From positions 60,900,088-60,964,087 of the forward strand of contig CM038040.1 of assembly GCA_021397845.1 (NCBI GenBank): a stretch of 64,000 nucleotides of DNA, read 5' to 3'. Positions 11,351 to 21,645 of this stretch are shown here, piece after piece (position 1 is the stretch's first letter; each line of letters starts with the position of its first letter). The notes under the pieces are model-generated. The model did no database searches, was not told the origin of the DNA, and worked only from the letters and a program-made list of their open reading frames with translations. This DNA is from Areca catechu. Lineage: Eukaryota; Streptophyta; Magnoliopsida; Arecales; Arecaceae. Position numbers and translations under genes: made by a program.

Positions 11351-14300
11351 GTGGCCTTACCCTCGATTCCCGCAATCGACAATCGCCCAATAGAGAAGCC
11401 AGTGGGCATGATCTCATGTGGGATCGGGCGGGCAGCGAAGAGAGCCCAGGAGGTCGGGAACCCAAAGGATGTACCCCTTTCTGAGAAGGGGAGTGAAAAT
11501 AAGAATGCAAATAATGATGCCGTGGTGGTCGAGATGACCATCGCAAAGCATCCTGTACACCGAATTATGGTAGATAGTGGGAGCTCGGCTGACGTGCTTT
11601 TTTATGATGCTTTCTCCCGAATGAATCTATCCCATGATCAGCTCAGGCCGGTGCACACCCCCCTGGTAGGCTTCACCGGGGACTCGGTGGGGGTCGAAGG
11701 GGAGATCACTCTCTCGGTCACCGCTGGATCCCCACCTCGGCAGACTATAGTCTTGATGACGTTCACCGTCGTCAAGCTCCCTTCGCCTTACAATGCGATC
11801 CTCGGGCGTCCGGGGCTCAACCAACTGGATGCCATGATTTCTACGAAGCGGTTGCTAGTACAATTCCCCACAGCCTCCGGACTCGGGGTGATGAGGGGGA
11901 CGACTATGCCAGTTCCGCATTGCCTTCAGACGGTCCCAGGTGCCCGGGGCACCGAGCTCACCCCCGACGTCGATGACCTTGACCTAAGGGAGAAGGAACC
12001 CAGTGGAGGACCCATGGAGCGCCTACTGACTTATCCCCTCAGTTCGGACCTACTGAAGATGGTGCAGGTGGGGGCCCAGCTCCCAGAGGAGGAACAGACC
12101 CGCCTGCTGGAATTCCTCCGCATGAATGCAGACGTGTTCGCCTGGTCAGCAGCCAACATGCCGGGCATTCCCCCCGAGGTCATTACACACAAGCTGAACG
12201 TAGACCCGAGGTGCCACCCGGTCCGCCAGAAGAAGAGGAGCTTCACCACGGAGAGGCAGAGGGCCATCCACGAAGAGGTGGAGAAACTCCTCACCGCCGG
12301 CTTCGTGCGGGAAGTCCAGTATCCCAGCTGGCTGGCGAACGTGGTCATGGTGAAGAAGAGCAGTGGTAAGTGGAGGATCTATGTGGACTACACCGACCTC
12401 AACCAAGCATGCCCAAAGGACAGCTTCCCTCTTCCAAAGATTGACCAGTTGGTTGACACCACCTCAGGGCATCGCCTCCTATCTTTCATGGATGCTTTCT
12501 CCGGGTACAACCAGATCTGAATGAACCCGGAGGACGAAGAGCACACCGCCTTCGTCACCGACCACGGAACTTTCTGTTACCGGATGATGCCGTTTGGTCT
12601 TAAGAATGCCAGGGCCACGTACCAGCGACTGGTCAGCAAAGTCTTTAAGGACCAGATCGGCCGCAACATGCAGGTGTATGTGGATGACATGCTGGTGATG
12701 AGCAGGCCCCTCTCGGATCATGTGGCCGACCTGGCGGAGACCTTCGGCAACCTCCGACTTCATCAAATGAAGCTGAACCCGGTGAAGTGCGCTTTCGGCG
12801 TCTCCGTTGGGAAGTTCCTAGGGTTCATGGTAACCCAGAGAGGGATTGAAGCCAACCCAGAGAAGGTCCAGGCTATCCTGGACATGGAGCAGCCCGCCTC
12901 CAAGAAGCAAGTGCAACGACTCACCGACCGGATAGCCACCCTGAGCCGGTTCATCTCCAGGTCGGCTGACCGCTGCCAACCCTTTTTCAAAGTGCTGAGG
13001 AAGATGAACAACTTTGCCTGGACCGAGGAGTGCCAGGAGGCCTTTGAAGAGCTGAAGAAGACGCTTGCATCACCCCCACTACTTTCCAGGCCCGAGGAGG
13101 GAGAGGAGCTCATCCTCTACCTGGCAGTCACCCCGGAGGCCGTCAGCTCGGTCCTAGTTCGGACCGACGACCAGGGAGTCCAGCGACCGGTGTACTACAC
13201 CAGCAAACTTCTCCGCGATGCGGAGCTCAGGTATTCCCGGCCCGAAAAGCTCGTTTTTGCGTTAATAGTGTCTGCTCAGCATCTCAGGCCATATTTCCAA
13301 GCGCATCCCATTGCCGTCCTGACGGATCAGCCGCTGAAAGTAGTACTCAACCGACCCGACACATCGGGGCGATTGGCGAAGTGGGCACTCAAGCTCAGTG
13401 AATTCGATATCGCTTACAGGCCGAGGTCGGCCATGAAAGCGCAAGTGCTGGCCGACTTCTTGGTCGAGTGCGTGGGCCTAGGCAAGGAGCCGGAGGGGGA
13501 CTCCTCGCACCAGCAGTTGAAACCAGGCCTCGAGGAACCCGAGGAGGACACTTGGATCCTTCACGTGGATGGAGCCTCGAACTCCGGTGGGAGCGGAGCC
13601 GGACTCATTCTCTCCAACGGCGGCGGGGTCGTCGCCGAATGCGCACTCCGTTTTCAGTTCGCCACAACCAACAACCAAGTGGAGTACAAGGCACTCCTCG
13701 CCGGGCTGAGGGTCTCCCGCGAGTTGGGCGTGGCCAACCTCAAAGCCTTCACTGACTCCCAGCTGGTGGCTGGACAGATCTCCGGAGAATACGCTGCGCA
13801 CGACCCTCAAATGGCAAAGTATTTGGAGCTTGTCAAAACGAGCGCAGCCGGATTCCGGTGCTTCAGCATCTTCCACATCCCCCGCGAGGAAAATGCCCGG
13901 GCGGACACTCTTTCCCGATTGGCGACCCTGCCGGACTCGATGCTAGGTCACGCTCATGTAGAGCGCCTCAAGGCCCCAAGATACGAGATCCCAATGGAAG
14001 TCCAACAGGTCAGCCGTGAGCCCAACTGGATGGACAAGTACGTCGAGTACATAACCGACGGTACCTTGCCGGAGGACCATGCAGCGGCCCGCCTTATCAA
14101 AAAGAAGGCCGCGCGGTTCGTCCTGATGGATGGGCAACTGTATCGGAGGTCTTACTTCTATCCCCTCCTCAAGTGCCTGAGACCCGCAGAGGCCACACTC
14201 ATGCTCCAGAAAACTCATGAGGGCATCTGCGGGAACCACGTGGGGGACAGAACGCTAGCCTACAAGGCTCTCCGTCAAGGCTATTTCTGGGAGATGATGA

Positions 14301-15259
14301 AGGAGGATACCATCGATTTTATGAAGAAGTGTGATCGGTGCCAACAGCACGCCGTGGTTCAGCGGCAGCCCTCCACTCCAATCTCCCAGCTCTCAACTCC
14401 GTGGTCATTCGCCCAATGGGGAATGGACCTCCTAGGACCATTTCCACCAGTGTCCGGACAGCGGAGGTTCCTGATTGTGGCCATCGACTACTTCACGAAG
14501 TGGGTTGAGGCTGAACCCTTGGCGCGGATCATCGAGGCAAACGTCGCCAGGTTCTTCTGGAAGTCGATCATCTGCCATTTCAGCCTCCCCCACACTGTGA
14601 TCACTGATAATAGGCATCAGTTCAACTGCCGGGAGTTTGAAAAATTCTGCAGCGACCTCGACATCCACCATCGCTTCACCTCGATGGCTCACCCACAGAC
14701 AAATGGAGAAGCCGAGGTCACGAATAGGACCATTCTGTAAGGCCTTCGAACGAGGCTGGATCAGGCCAAAGGCCGGTGGGCAGAAGAGCTCCCAAGCGTC
14801 CTGTGGGCATACCATACCACCCCGAGGACGGCCACCGATGAGACTCCATTCAATCTCATCTTCGGAGCCGAAGCAGTTATCCCGATTGAGCTTAGTCTAC
14901 CCACCCTGCGCGTGGAGCAGTACGACGAAGCAGAGAACCCCACCAGGATGATGCTTAACCTGGACCTTCTTGAAGAGACGAGGGACAAGGCTCGAGTCCA
15001 GATGGCAGCGTACAGGCAATGAGTGGCCAGGTACTATAACTCCCGGGTACGGCCAAAGTCCTTTCGCCCCAGAGACCTGGTGCTCCGGCGCGCTGAAGCT
15101 TCTCAGCCTCGAGAGTGCGGGAAGCTCTCCCCGAACTGGGAAGGCCCGTACAGGGTAGCGGAAGTCCTTCCTCACGGGGCCTACTACCTGGAGGAATTGG
15201 GAGGATCCAGATTTCCTCGAACATGGAACGCCTCAAACCTAAGGATGTATTATCAATAA
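11351..15259 (+). pseudogene. Element C pol: PR-RT-RNaseH-aRH-INT, near-intact frame
   Basis: One frame runs from 11138 to 15259 with stops only at 11342 (TAG), 12518 (TGA), 14738 (TAA) and 15020 (TGA). The last three look like CGA or CAA changed by C-to-T. The protease has a normal HRIMVDSGSSADVLFYDAF (about 11560). RT has CPKDSFPLPKIDQLVD and MMPFGLKNA, and the catalytic YVDD falls at about 12677. A retroviral-type RNase H follows, then the second Tat-type RNase H (WILHVDGASN, about 13553; FTDSQLVAGQ). Integrase shows the HHCC zinc site (HEGICGNH, CDRCQQH), then D in QWGMDLLG, D in VITDNRHQF and E in TNGEAEVTNR. TDNR replaces the usual TDNG. Pol ends NLRMYYQ. Confidence 0.92.
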
Positions 15260-15392
15260 TGTAAGGTTCCTCCAGCTCCTGCAATAAAGTTCCTTTACTT
15301 CAAACGCTTCTTCTCGCCTCGTAGGAAAATAGGTGCCTGGCTCTGAGTTCAGCATATAAGGCTGCGACCGGAGACCCAAGAAAGCGAGAAGT

Positions 15393-15838
15393 CCCGGACT
15401 TCGGTCTGGAAGGTGGGGCAGAGCCCAGCTCGCCCACGCGATCACGGAGAACAGCTCGGCAAGCCGCGCAAGGCTTGAACAAAGCCTGCGGCCCCGGGGT
15501 TCAGTCCGGAAGTCCCGGACTTCGGTCTGGAAGGCAGGGCAGAGCCCAGCTCGCCCACGCGATCATGGAGAATAGCTCGGCAAGCCACGCAAGGCTTGAA
15601 CAAAGCCTGCGGCCCGGGGTTCAGTCCGGAAGTCCCGGACTTTGGTCTGGAAGGTGGGGCAGAGCCCAGCTCGCCCACGCGATCACAGAGAACAGCTCGA
15701 CAAGCCGCGCAAGGCTTGAACAAAGCCTGCGGCCCCGGGGTTCAGTCCGGAAGTCACGGACTTCGGTCTGGAAGGCGGGGCAGAGCCCAGCTCGCCCACG
15801 CGATCACAAAGGATGGCCCGGCAAGCCCGAAGGGCCCG
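15393..15838 (+). repeat. 121-bp tandem array after element C pol
   Basis: Units starting CCCGGACTTCGGTCTGGAAG occur at 15393, 15514, 15634 and 15755 (periods 121, 120, 121). The fourth is partial and diverges after about 15815. Units are GC-rich and highly alike. The position just 3' of pol matches the hypervariable untranslated region known in Tat elements. Confidence 0.92.
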
Positions 15839-15999
15839 TGCAAGGCCTACTCTCCTGTCGTCCAGCCCGGCTTGCTCCGAACTTTGATCTGAATGCTGGA
15901 TGGGACCCGGTCCACCCACAGACTCAGCCCGGAGCAAGCCGCAGCGCCTCGTCTCGGCACTCGACACCAACACCTCAACAAAAAAAAAAAAAAAAGAGA

Positions 16000-16225
16000 A
16001 AAGGAAGACGAGGCTGGGACTTAGCAACATCTAAGTTTCCATTGATTTGAAAAGGTTCTACAATGAAGGAGTCCCGACAGGCCGGGAGTCCTCAAAAAGA
16101 AAGAAAAAGAGAAAAGGAAGAAGAGGCTGGGACTTAGCAAAATCTAAGTTTCCATTGATTTGAAAAGGTTCTACAATGAAGGAGTCCCGATAGGTCGAGA
16201 GTCCTCAAAAAGAAAGAAAAAAGAA
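16000..16225 (+). repeat. 113-bp tandem duplication after the antisense ORF
   Basis: The block starting AGGCTGGGACTTAGCAA occurs at 16011 and 16124, each copy ending in a purine-rich AAAGAAAGAAAAAG run. A run of 17 A precedes it at about 15979-15995. The duplication lies at the 3' side of the antisense ORF and may include its 3' untranslated region. Confidence 0.85.
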
Positions 16226-16936
16226 AAGAGAAGGAAAATACAGCTGAAGGTCTAATTCGGTGCGGTGGCGGGATCTTCAGGTTGGCGCGCGCGCTCCCCT
16301 CCTCGCCGTCGACAACTGGTTGCTCGGAGGGCCGCTCTGGAGATACAGCCGCATCGACCGCCATGACTGGTGCCTCGCTGGTTGGCTCCTGTCTTCTACC
16401 CCCAAGCACCACCCGACTGAGGTCGAGCCCGGGGTAGAAGGAGCCCACCTTCTCCCGGCACACCTGGAACCCCTTCAGGAAGGAGTCCACGGTGGCCTCC
16501 CGGACCTCCGAGACGTACTCATCGGAAGCCCGGAATCTCGGGATGGCCTCCTGCGCCTCCCTTTTCGAGGCCTCCAGGAGCCCGTTGACGTAGGCGCTCC
16601 GTTCCTTGGCCGCGCTCGCCTCCTGCTGGGCCTCCTCCAGCTGGCGCTCCAGCATCTGGGAATGAGCTCGGAGGCGAGCTCTCTCCGCCGCGTCCTCCTC
16701 CATGCGTCACTGGTTGGAGATCCTCTCCTCGGACAGAGAGGACTCCAGGTCCTTGATGCGCCCCTCGGCGCGTGCCAGGTCTGCCTGAAGGGCCTGGTTG
16801 CTCCCCGCAGCTCGACCCCCTTCTCCATGAGGTCCTTCACGTCGACCACGAGCTTGCCGAGCTTCTCCTCCTTCTCGACGTCCCTCTTTACGTACCCTGC
16901 GAGGAAGTTCTTCAACAGGAGCACTTCGGTACCAAT

Positions 16937-17012
16937 CTGCATGACAAGGAGAACGGGTTAGTAAAAAAATTGACTAGAATCGAAAAGGAGAAGGATCCGA
17001 GCTCGGACTTAC
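16937..17012 (-). other. Intron 2 of element C antisense ORF (76 nt)
   Basis: The donor is ATG|GTAAGT at 17012 and the acceptor is CATGCAG|ATT ending at 16937, with a T-rich run before the acceptor. It is phase 0, joining ...ILLQLFM to IGTEVLLLK. Stops fall inside the intron, so splicing is needed for a continuous product. Confidence 0.75.
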
Positions 17013-17529
17013 CATGAAGAGCTGCAGGAGGATCCCGAGCAGGGCATCAGCATAGTCCCGGCCACCCTGAAGTCGGCGATACCGGGAGGTGCAAGCAAAC
17101 TCCATCACCTTTTCCGTGAGCCCCTGGTCGTGGATCACGAAGCACCGGTTGGAGATCGTCGATGGCGGGGCTGTCAGGTCGGCTGCAGGAGCGACCAACC
17201 CCCGGGCGGGACTGCCACCGTCGGAGCACCGGCTGGAGTCACGGGCGACGCCGTCGGGCCTGCAGTGATGATGGGGCCAGCACGGGATGGAACCACGGCC
17301 GGTGGGCCTCCCTCTGCAGCAGCCCCATCAGGTCGGACGGCTGGAGCATTGGTGGCCCTGGCCCGAGGCGGCCTGGGCAGGGAAGCAGCAATTTTCGGAC
17401 TGGGCACGGGCACCAGCACGGTCTCCTGGCTCACCTCGGTGCGAGCCCTCTTCGTCACGGGCTCGTCTCCCTCGGCGGTGTCCCTCTGAGCCGCGCCCTC
17501 CAGAAGGTTCTCCAGGGAAAACTTCACGC

Positions 17530-17616
17530 CTGCAATAGAAAGGGAATCGGTCAGCCCGGATAGAAGGAGAAAAGAAGAAGGGGGAACGGCAAAGTGAGAG
17601 AAAAGCAGAGCTTCAC
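17530..17616 (-). other. Intron 1 of element C antisense ORF (87 nt)
   Basis: The donor is CCGG|GTGAAG and the acceptor is TTCTATTGCAG|GC. It is phase 1, splitting a Gly codon (WEP-G-VKF). The length is a multiple of three and the intron is open in frame, so evidence comes from the splice signals and from the matching introns in D and E. Confidence 0.65.
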
Positions 17617-18931
17617 CCGGCTCCCAGATGTGACTAATCCCCTCCTCGAACAAGTTCTGCTCCGAGAGCAGAACATCGAGTGCTGGGACCGCGTCGCTCA
17701 AAAGCTGGGAGTAGGCCTCTTGGTCCGCCGCTTCGACCTGGGAGTTCCGATTCGGAGACCGATCCGGTTCGTTCCAGGCCCAGTCGACGTCCTTGAATAT
17801 GGCAAAGAAAAACCAGTTCTTCCAACCCTTGATGGAAGAAGGGAGGTCGAACCGGAGACACCTGGGCCGGGGCGAGATGTACCACCAGCCGTCTTCAGTG
17901 GAGTACCTCTTCAGGGTGAACAGAGCCCTGAAGAGGGAGAAACGGGCAACAAACCCGTGGAAGTGACAGAAGACAATGAAAGAGAAGATGACCCAGATGG
18001 CATTGGGAGCCAACTGGGCCGGGACCAGACAGAAATGGCTGAGGAAAGAAAGGAAGAAGGGGTGCAGAGAAAACCGAAGACCCCCAAGGAGGAAGTCCTC
18101 ATAGAAAGCTATGCGGCCGGGGCCACTCATGGTGACGCGATCCCCAGGCCACGAAAGAGAAAGACGGATTGACCCCGGGATGCCATAGACCTCCCAGAGC
18201 AAGGAAAGGTCACCTTCGGTCATCATCGAAACGTGACCGGAGAGACCGACTGAAGGAAGGACCGGAGGAGGAAGAGAAGAGATAGGTTGGGCAGACACGA
18301 CGGGAGGAGACCTAACACCCCCAAGGATACCTATGGTGATACCCCCAGGCTGGAGTCGCCTGCAGGTCTCCTCCGGGATCACTTCCTCTTCCGAGGAGGA
18401 AGGCGATGGAGTCCTCGACCGGGACGGACCGGCCTCGTCCGGGTTAGAAGAAACATGGCGACGGCGCGCCATGAAAAAGAAAATGGTGAGAAAAGGATCC
18501 TAGAGGAAAGGGGTGGAGCGAAGAAGGAAGCAGAGGCACTCACCGAAATGCACTGTGCAACGCGGGGGAGTGGGAGATAGCCTGCTGCAAACCGCCGACG
18601 GAGCAAGGGAAAGGGCCTCGTTCCAGAAAGTCCCCTCCTTTTCAAACTCAATCGACAGCAGCCGTACCCGTCATTTCGCTCCGGGCCATCGGATGGATGC
18701 CGCGTGGATGCATGCTCGACACTGATGCCTCGTTAATAGGGAAACGGCCTCTGTTTCGAAGCGATGCATTAATTACGGCCGAATAGGCGACACGTGGCAG
18801 CCTCCTATAGGGCTTTGGGCGCATCGAGGAATGGCGACGAGGATCGTGGCAATTATGATGCAAGATCTTCGCCTCCCCACGTCATTTCCGCATTTAATCC
18901 CCACGTCCCGTTCCACAACACCTTAACGGAA

Positions 18932-18950
18932 TGGTGGGTTGGGGGGCAAC
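18932..18950 (+). other. Element C polypurine tract
   Basis: ATGGTGGGTTGGGGGGCAAC directly precedes the 3' LTR start TGTTACAG. The GGGG.GCAAC ending is shared with elements D and E. This would prime plus-strand DNA synthesis. Confidence 0.75.
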
Positions 18951-20856
18951 TGTTACAGCTATAACGATGACGTCGCATGTCTCAGATTTCGTTGGGTGTA
19001 ATTCGAGCCACGTGGAGTTTTTTCGGCCAAGTCAGATGCGGCTCCGCCCCGGTCGAGGTCGAGTTCGGCATGTGCCCTTCTGCCACTCCGCCAGGTGTCC
19101 ACCCAAGAGGGGTCCACCTCGACCGAAGCCAGCGGCTCCCCCGCTCCCTCGCCAGGTGGCACCCTGAGACGGTCCCACCTCGGCCGAGGTCGAGCCGGGC
19201 CCCTTCGCTCCTTCGCCAGGTGGCGCCCGGAGACAGGACCACCTCGGCCGAAGTCGAGCGACCTTTTGCCGCTCCGCCAGGTGTCCACCCAGGAGGGGTC
19301 CACCTCGGCCGAAGCTGGCGGCTCCCCCGCTCCCTCACCAGGTGGCACCCTGAGACGGTCCCACCTCGGCCGAGGTCGAGCCGGGCCCCTTCGCTCCTTC
19401 GCTAGGTGGCACCCGGAGACGGGACCACCTCGGTCGAAGTCGAGCGACCTTTTGCCGCTCCGCCAGGTGTCCACCCAGGAGGGGTCCACCTCGGCCGAGG
19501 CCGGCGGCTCCCTCGCTCCCTCGCCAGGTGGCACCCTGAGACAGTCCCACCTCGGCCGAGGTCGAGCCGGGCACCTTCGCTCCTTCACCAGGTGGCGCCC
19601 GGAGACGGGACCACCTCGGTCGAAGTCGAGCGACCTTCTGCCGCTCCGCCAGGTGTCCACCCAGGAGGGGTCCACCTCGGCCGAAGCCGGCGGCTCCCCC
19701 GCTCCCTTGCCAGGTGGTCCCACCTCGGTCGAGGTCGAGCCGGGCCCCCTCGCTCCTTTGCCAAGTGGCACCCGGAGACGGGACCACCTCGGCCGAAGTC
19801 TAGCGACCTACTACCGCTCCGCCAGGTGTCCACCCAGGAGGGGTCGACCTCGGCCGAAGCCGGCGGCTCGCCCACTCCCTCACCAGGTGGCACCCTGAGA
19901 TGGTCCCACCTCGGTCGAGGTCGAGCCGGGCTCCTTCGCTCCTTCGCCAGGTGGCGTCCAGAGACGGGACCACCTCAGCCGAAGTCGAGCGACCTCCTGC
20001 CGCTCCGCCAGGTGTCCACCCAGGAGGGGTCCACCTCGGCCGACGCGGGCCAGCCTGTACTGAGAAGGTCCCGAGGAATGGGAGTGCGAGCTCCGAGGTT
20101 GCCCCTCGAGCCGTGCACATCGCACTCCGAGAAAGGCACCCCATACGGTCGGCGGCGACACGTGAAACATCACTTACATCGGCCCGACAGGTTCCGCAGT
20201 CGAGAGACGATGCCCTGACAAAACAGGACCCGATAACGGACAGCGTCGGTGCCTGGGAAGGAGAGCGCTCATGCTCGGCCCGAGGTCTGGTCGGCAATCT
20301 GACCAGCGCCCCCCTCCCCTACTCTTTCCTCGCTAGGCTCAGCAAACGAGGCCGGAAAGCCGCCCGGCTCTCTGATCCAGAAGGGGAAAGAGAAAGGGAC
20401 TGAGGGGAGGAGATGAAAGCAACAAAGGAGCCTCCCATGAGCAAAAAATGAGGGGGCAACAGGAGAAGATAAAATGAAGGAGAGAATAGACGACAAGGTA
20501 GGTGGGCAAGCAAGAAACGGAGGCTGGAGACTCCGCTCCAAGAGCAAGATCCAAGGTCCCGAGAGGGGGCCCTTTGGCGTGAGCTCGGCAAAGGAACCCA
20601 GCCGGGTTTCTATTCTTTCTGGCACCTTTTTTGCTAGCACATTCTCTGAGTCTGGGACTCCTTCGGGGGCCCGTCCCAGAGAATCTGTTCCCTCTCGCCG
20701 TCTACTAACTTGACCGTCGGAGCTCCCTCGTCGGAATCCCCGGCCAGGGTTTCTGACCTTGTCTTGCAAGTTTGATCAAGCCAGGAGACCCCAGGGGTGA
20801 GACGATCTAGTCGAATCGGCGGCTCTGAAGCCACAGGCGCGGCGGCGGGATCAGCA
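18951..20856 (+). repeat. Element C 3' LTR (1.9 kb)
   Basis: Bounded by TGTTACAG and ATCAGCA. Right of it element B's LTR resumes (ATACATGCC). Most of its left half is a GC-rich tandem array (19088-20060). The right part, from 20370, matches the 5' LTR remnant. I saw no convincing TATA box, although AT-rich ATAAAATGAAGG at about 20469 is a weak candidate. Confidence 0.85.
19088..20060 (+). repeat. 186-bp higher-order tandem array inside element C LTR
   Basis: Units beginning CCGCCAGGTGTCCACCC start at 19088, 19274, 19460, 19646, 19819 and 20005. Periods are 186 bp, except one unit of 173 bp with a 13-bp loss. Each unit consists of three related subunits of about 62 bp. Each subunit starts with an xCCAGGTG block and carries CCACCTCGGCCGA. 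This is a 3x62 higher-order structure with five complete units and one partial. Confidence 0.92.
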
Positions 20857-21630
20857 ATACATGCCACCCAAGGAGCAGCAGTAAGGAGCTTTCACACATG
20901 CCCCTCTTCCTTGGAATGGAGCATGTGCAGCATGAAAACTAACGCTTAGGCTAATGCTAGGAGATAAACCAATCCACCTGGGGTCTCTCTCCTAGCAGGA
21001 TCCAAGTGCCTAAACCCCCCATGCCTTAGGAGGAGAGCATGGAGGATTGTTTCTCATAGTAAATAGTAGAGGAGACATGTTTTAGAGGAAAGAAAGAAGG
21101 GCACCTAACATGGGAAGGGGTGAGCATTGGAGGTTTAGTGCTAGGAGTTTGAGTCTACTAAGACTATCTCCCAATGCCCAATGGAGGTTGGACTAATAGG
21201 AAAGTCTTCTAATCTGATCAGGAATCGAGGTAGGAGGTGTGAATAGAGACTTAGAGTTGGGTTTGAGTCCAAGAAGTGCACAAAACATCAAGCACAAGCA
21301 AAGGCTGCTGGAAAAGAGATGCTACCATAGAGTCCTTATTGAACTACGACTCCCCATCCATAGTTTCAGTCTAGATCTTCAATTTCCAAGGCACCACACC
21401 CCTATCCCTATTTCTTAGATATTTAGGGGTGGAGTTTGAGATCTGGAGATACATCATAGGTCCAATGAATCGAGGAAATACAAACTAGGTCACTGCAGTA
21501 GGGTTTTTGATGCACAACGACCTAGAGCTTAATCTTTGACTATCCAAATGTATCCAAATGATGTGAAACTTGGTAGAGTGCTTCTTCACTAGTGTCCTCA
21601 GGTCCATGCATGAGCACAGTGATCCTAATA
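20857..21630 (+). repeat. Element B 5' LTR, right fragment
   Basis: It aligns with about 23487-24252 of the 3' LTR, from ATGCCA.CCAAGGAGCAG through GTCCATGCATGAGCA to CCTAATA. It completes the LTR interrupted by element C. Confidence 0.85.
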
Positions 21631-21632
21631 AT

Positions 21633-21645
21633 TGATATCAGAGCC
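21633..21645 (+). other. Element B primer-binding site
   Basis: TGATATCAGAGCC lies two bases after the 5' LTR end and differs from the tRNA-Met site TGGTATCAGAGCC at one position. This supports a copia-type element in plus orientation. Confidence 0.7.

Larger units (their letters stand above)
16170..18472 (-). pseudogene. Element C antisense ORF (PF04195-like plus coiled coil)
   Basis: Encoded opposite to pol, from ATG 18472. It has a Ser/Arg-rich start, then a conserved domain of about 190 residues with FYEDFLLGGLRFSLHPFF, AQLAPNAIW, WWYISPRPR and IKGWKNWFFF. I recognise this as the plant putative gypsy-type transposon domain (PF04195). A Pro/Ala-rich linker follows, then a long Glu/Arg/Ala coiled coil (RARLRAHSQMLERQLEEAQQ) ending VDSFLKGF and YPGLDLSRVV. 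Two introns fit: 17616-17530 and 17012-16937. Single-base frameshifts near 17200 and 16800 and a TGA near 16710 break it. Family knowledge: Tat elements such as Grande and RIRE2 carry antisense ORFs; their function is unknown. The ORF end is approximate. Confidence 0.8.
9540..20856 (+). mobile_element. Element C: GC-rich Tat-lineage Ty3/gypsy retrotransposon
   Basis: In order this holds a truncated 5' LTR (9540-9888), gag, pol, a 121-bp tandem array, an antisense ORF, a polypurine tract and a complete 3' LTR (18951-20856, TGTTACAG to ATCAGCA). The 349-nt LTR segment present at both ends differs at roughly 20 positions by eye, about 94 percent identity. The element is much more GC-rich than its surroundings. 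Its left end is deleted: the first about 1.4 kb of 5' LTR is missing. A second deletion removed the LTR tail, primer-binding site and leader before gag. Confidence 0.88.

Noticed and set aside
15475..16050. 191-codon plus-strand frame over the element C tandem repeat
   Set aside because: It is repeat-encoded, open on both strands because of GC content, and has no domain.
18959..20218. Several long overlapping ORFs on both strands in the element C LTR
   Set aside because: They arise from the 186-bp array, whose length is a multiple of three and whose sequence is GC-rich. They are open in many frames and give repetitive low-complexity proteins.
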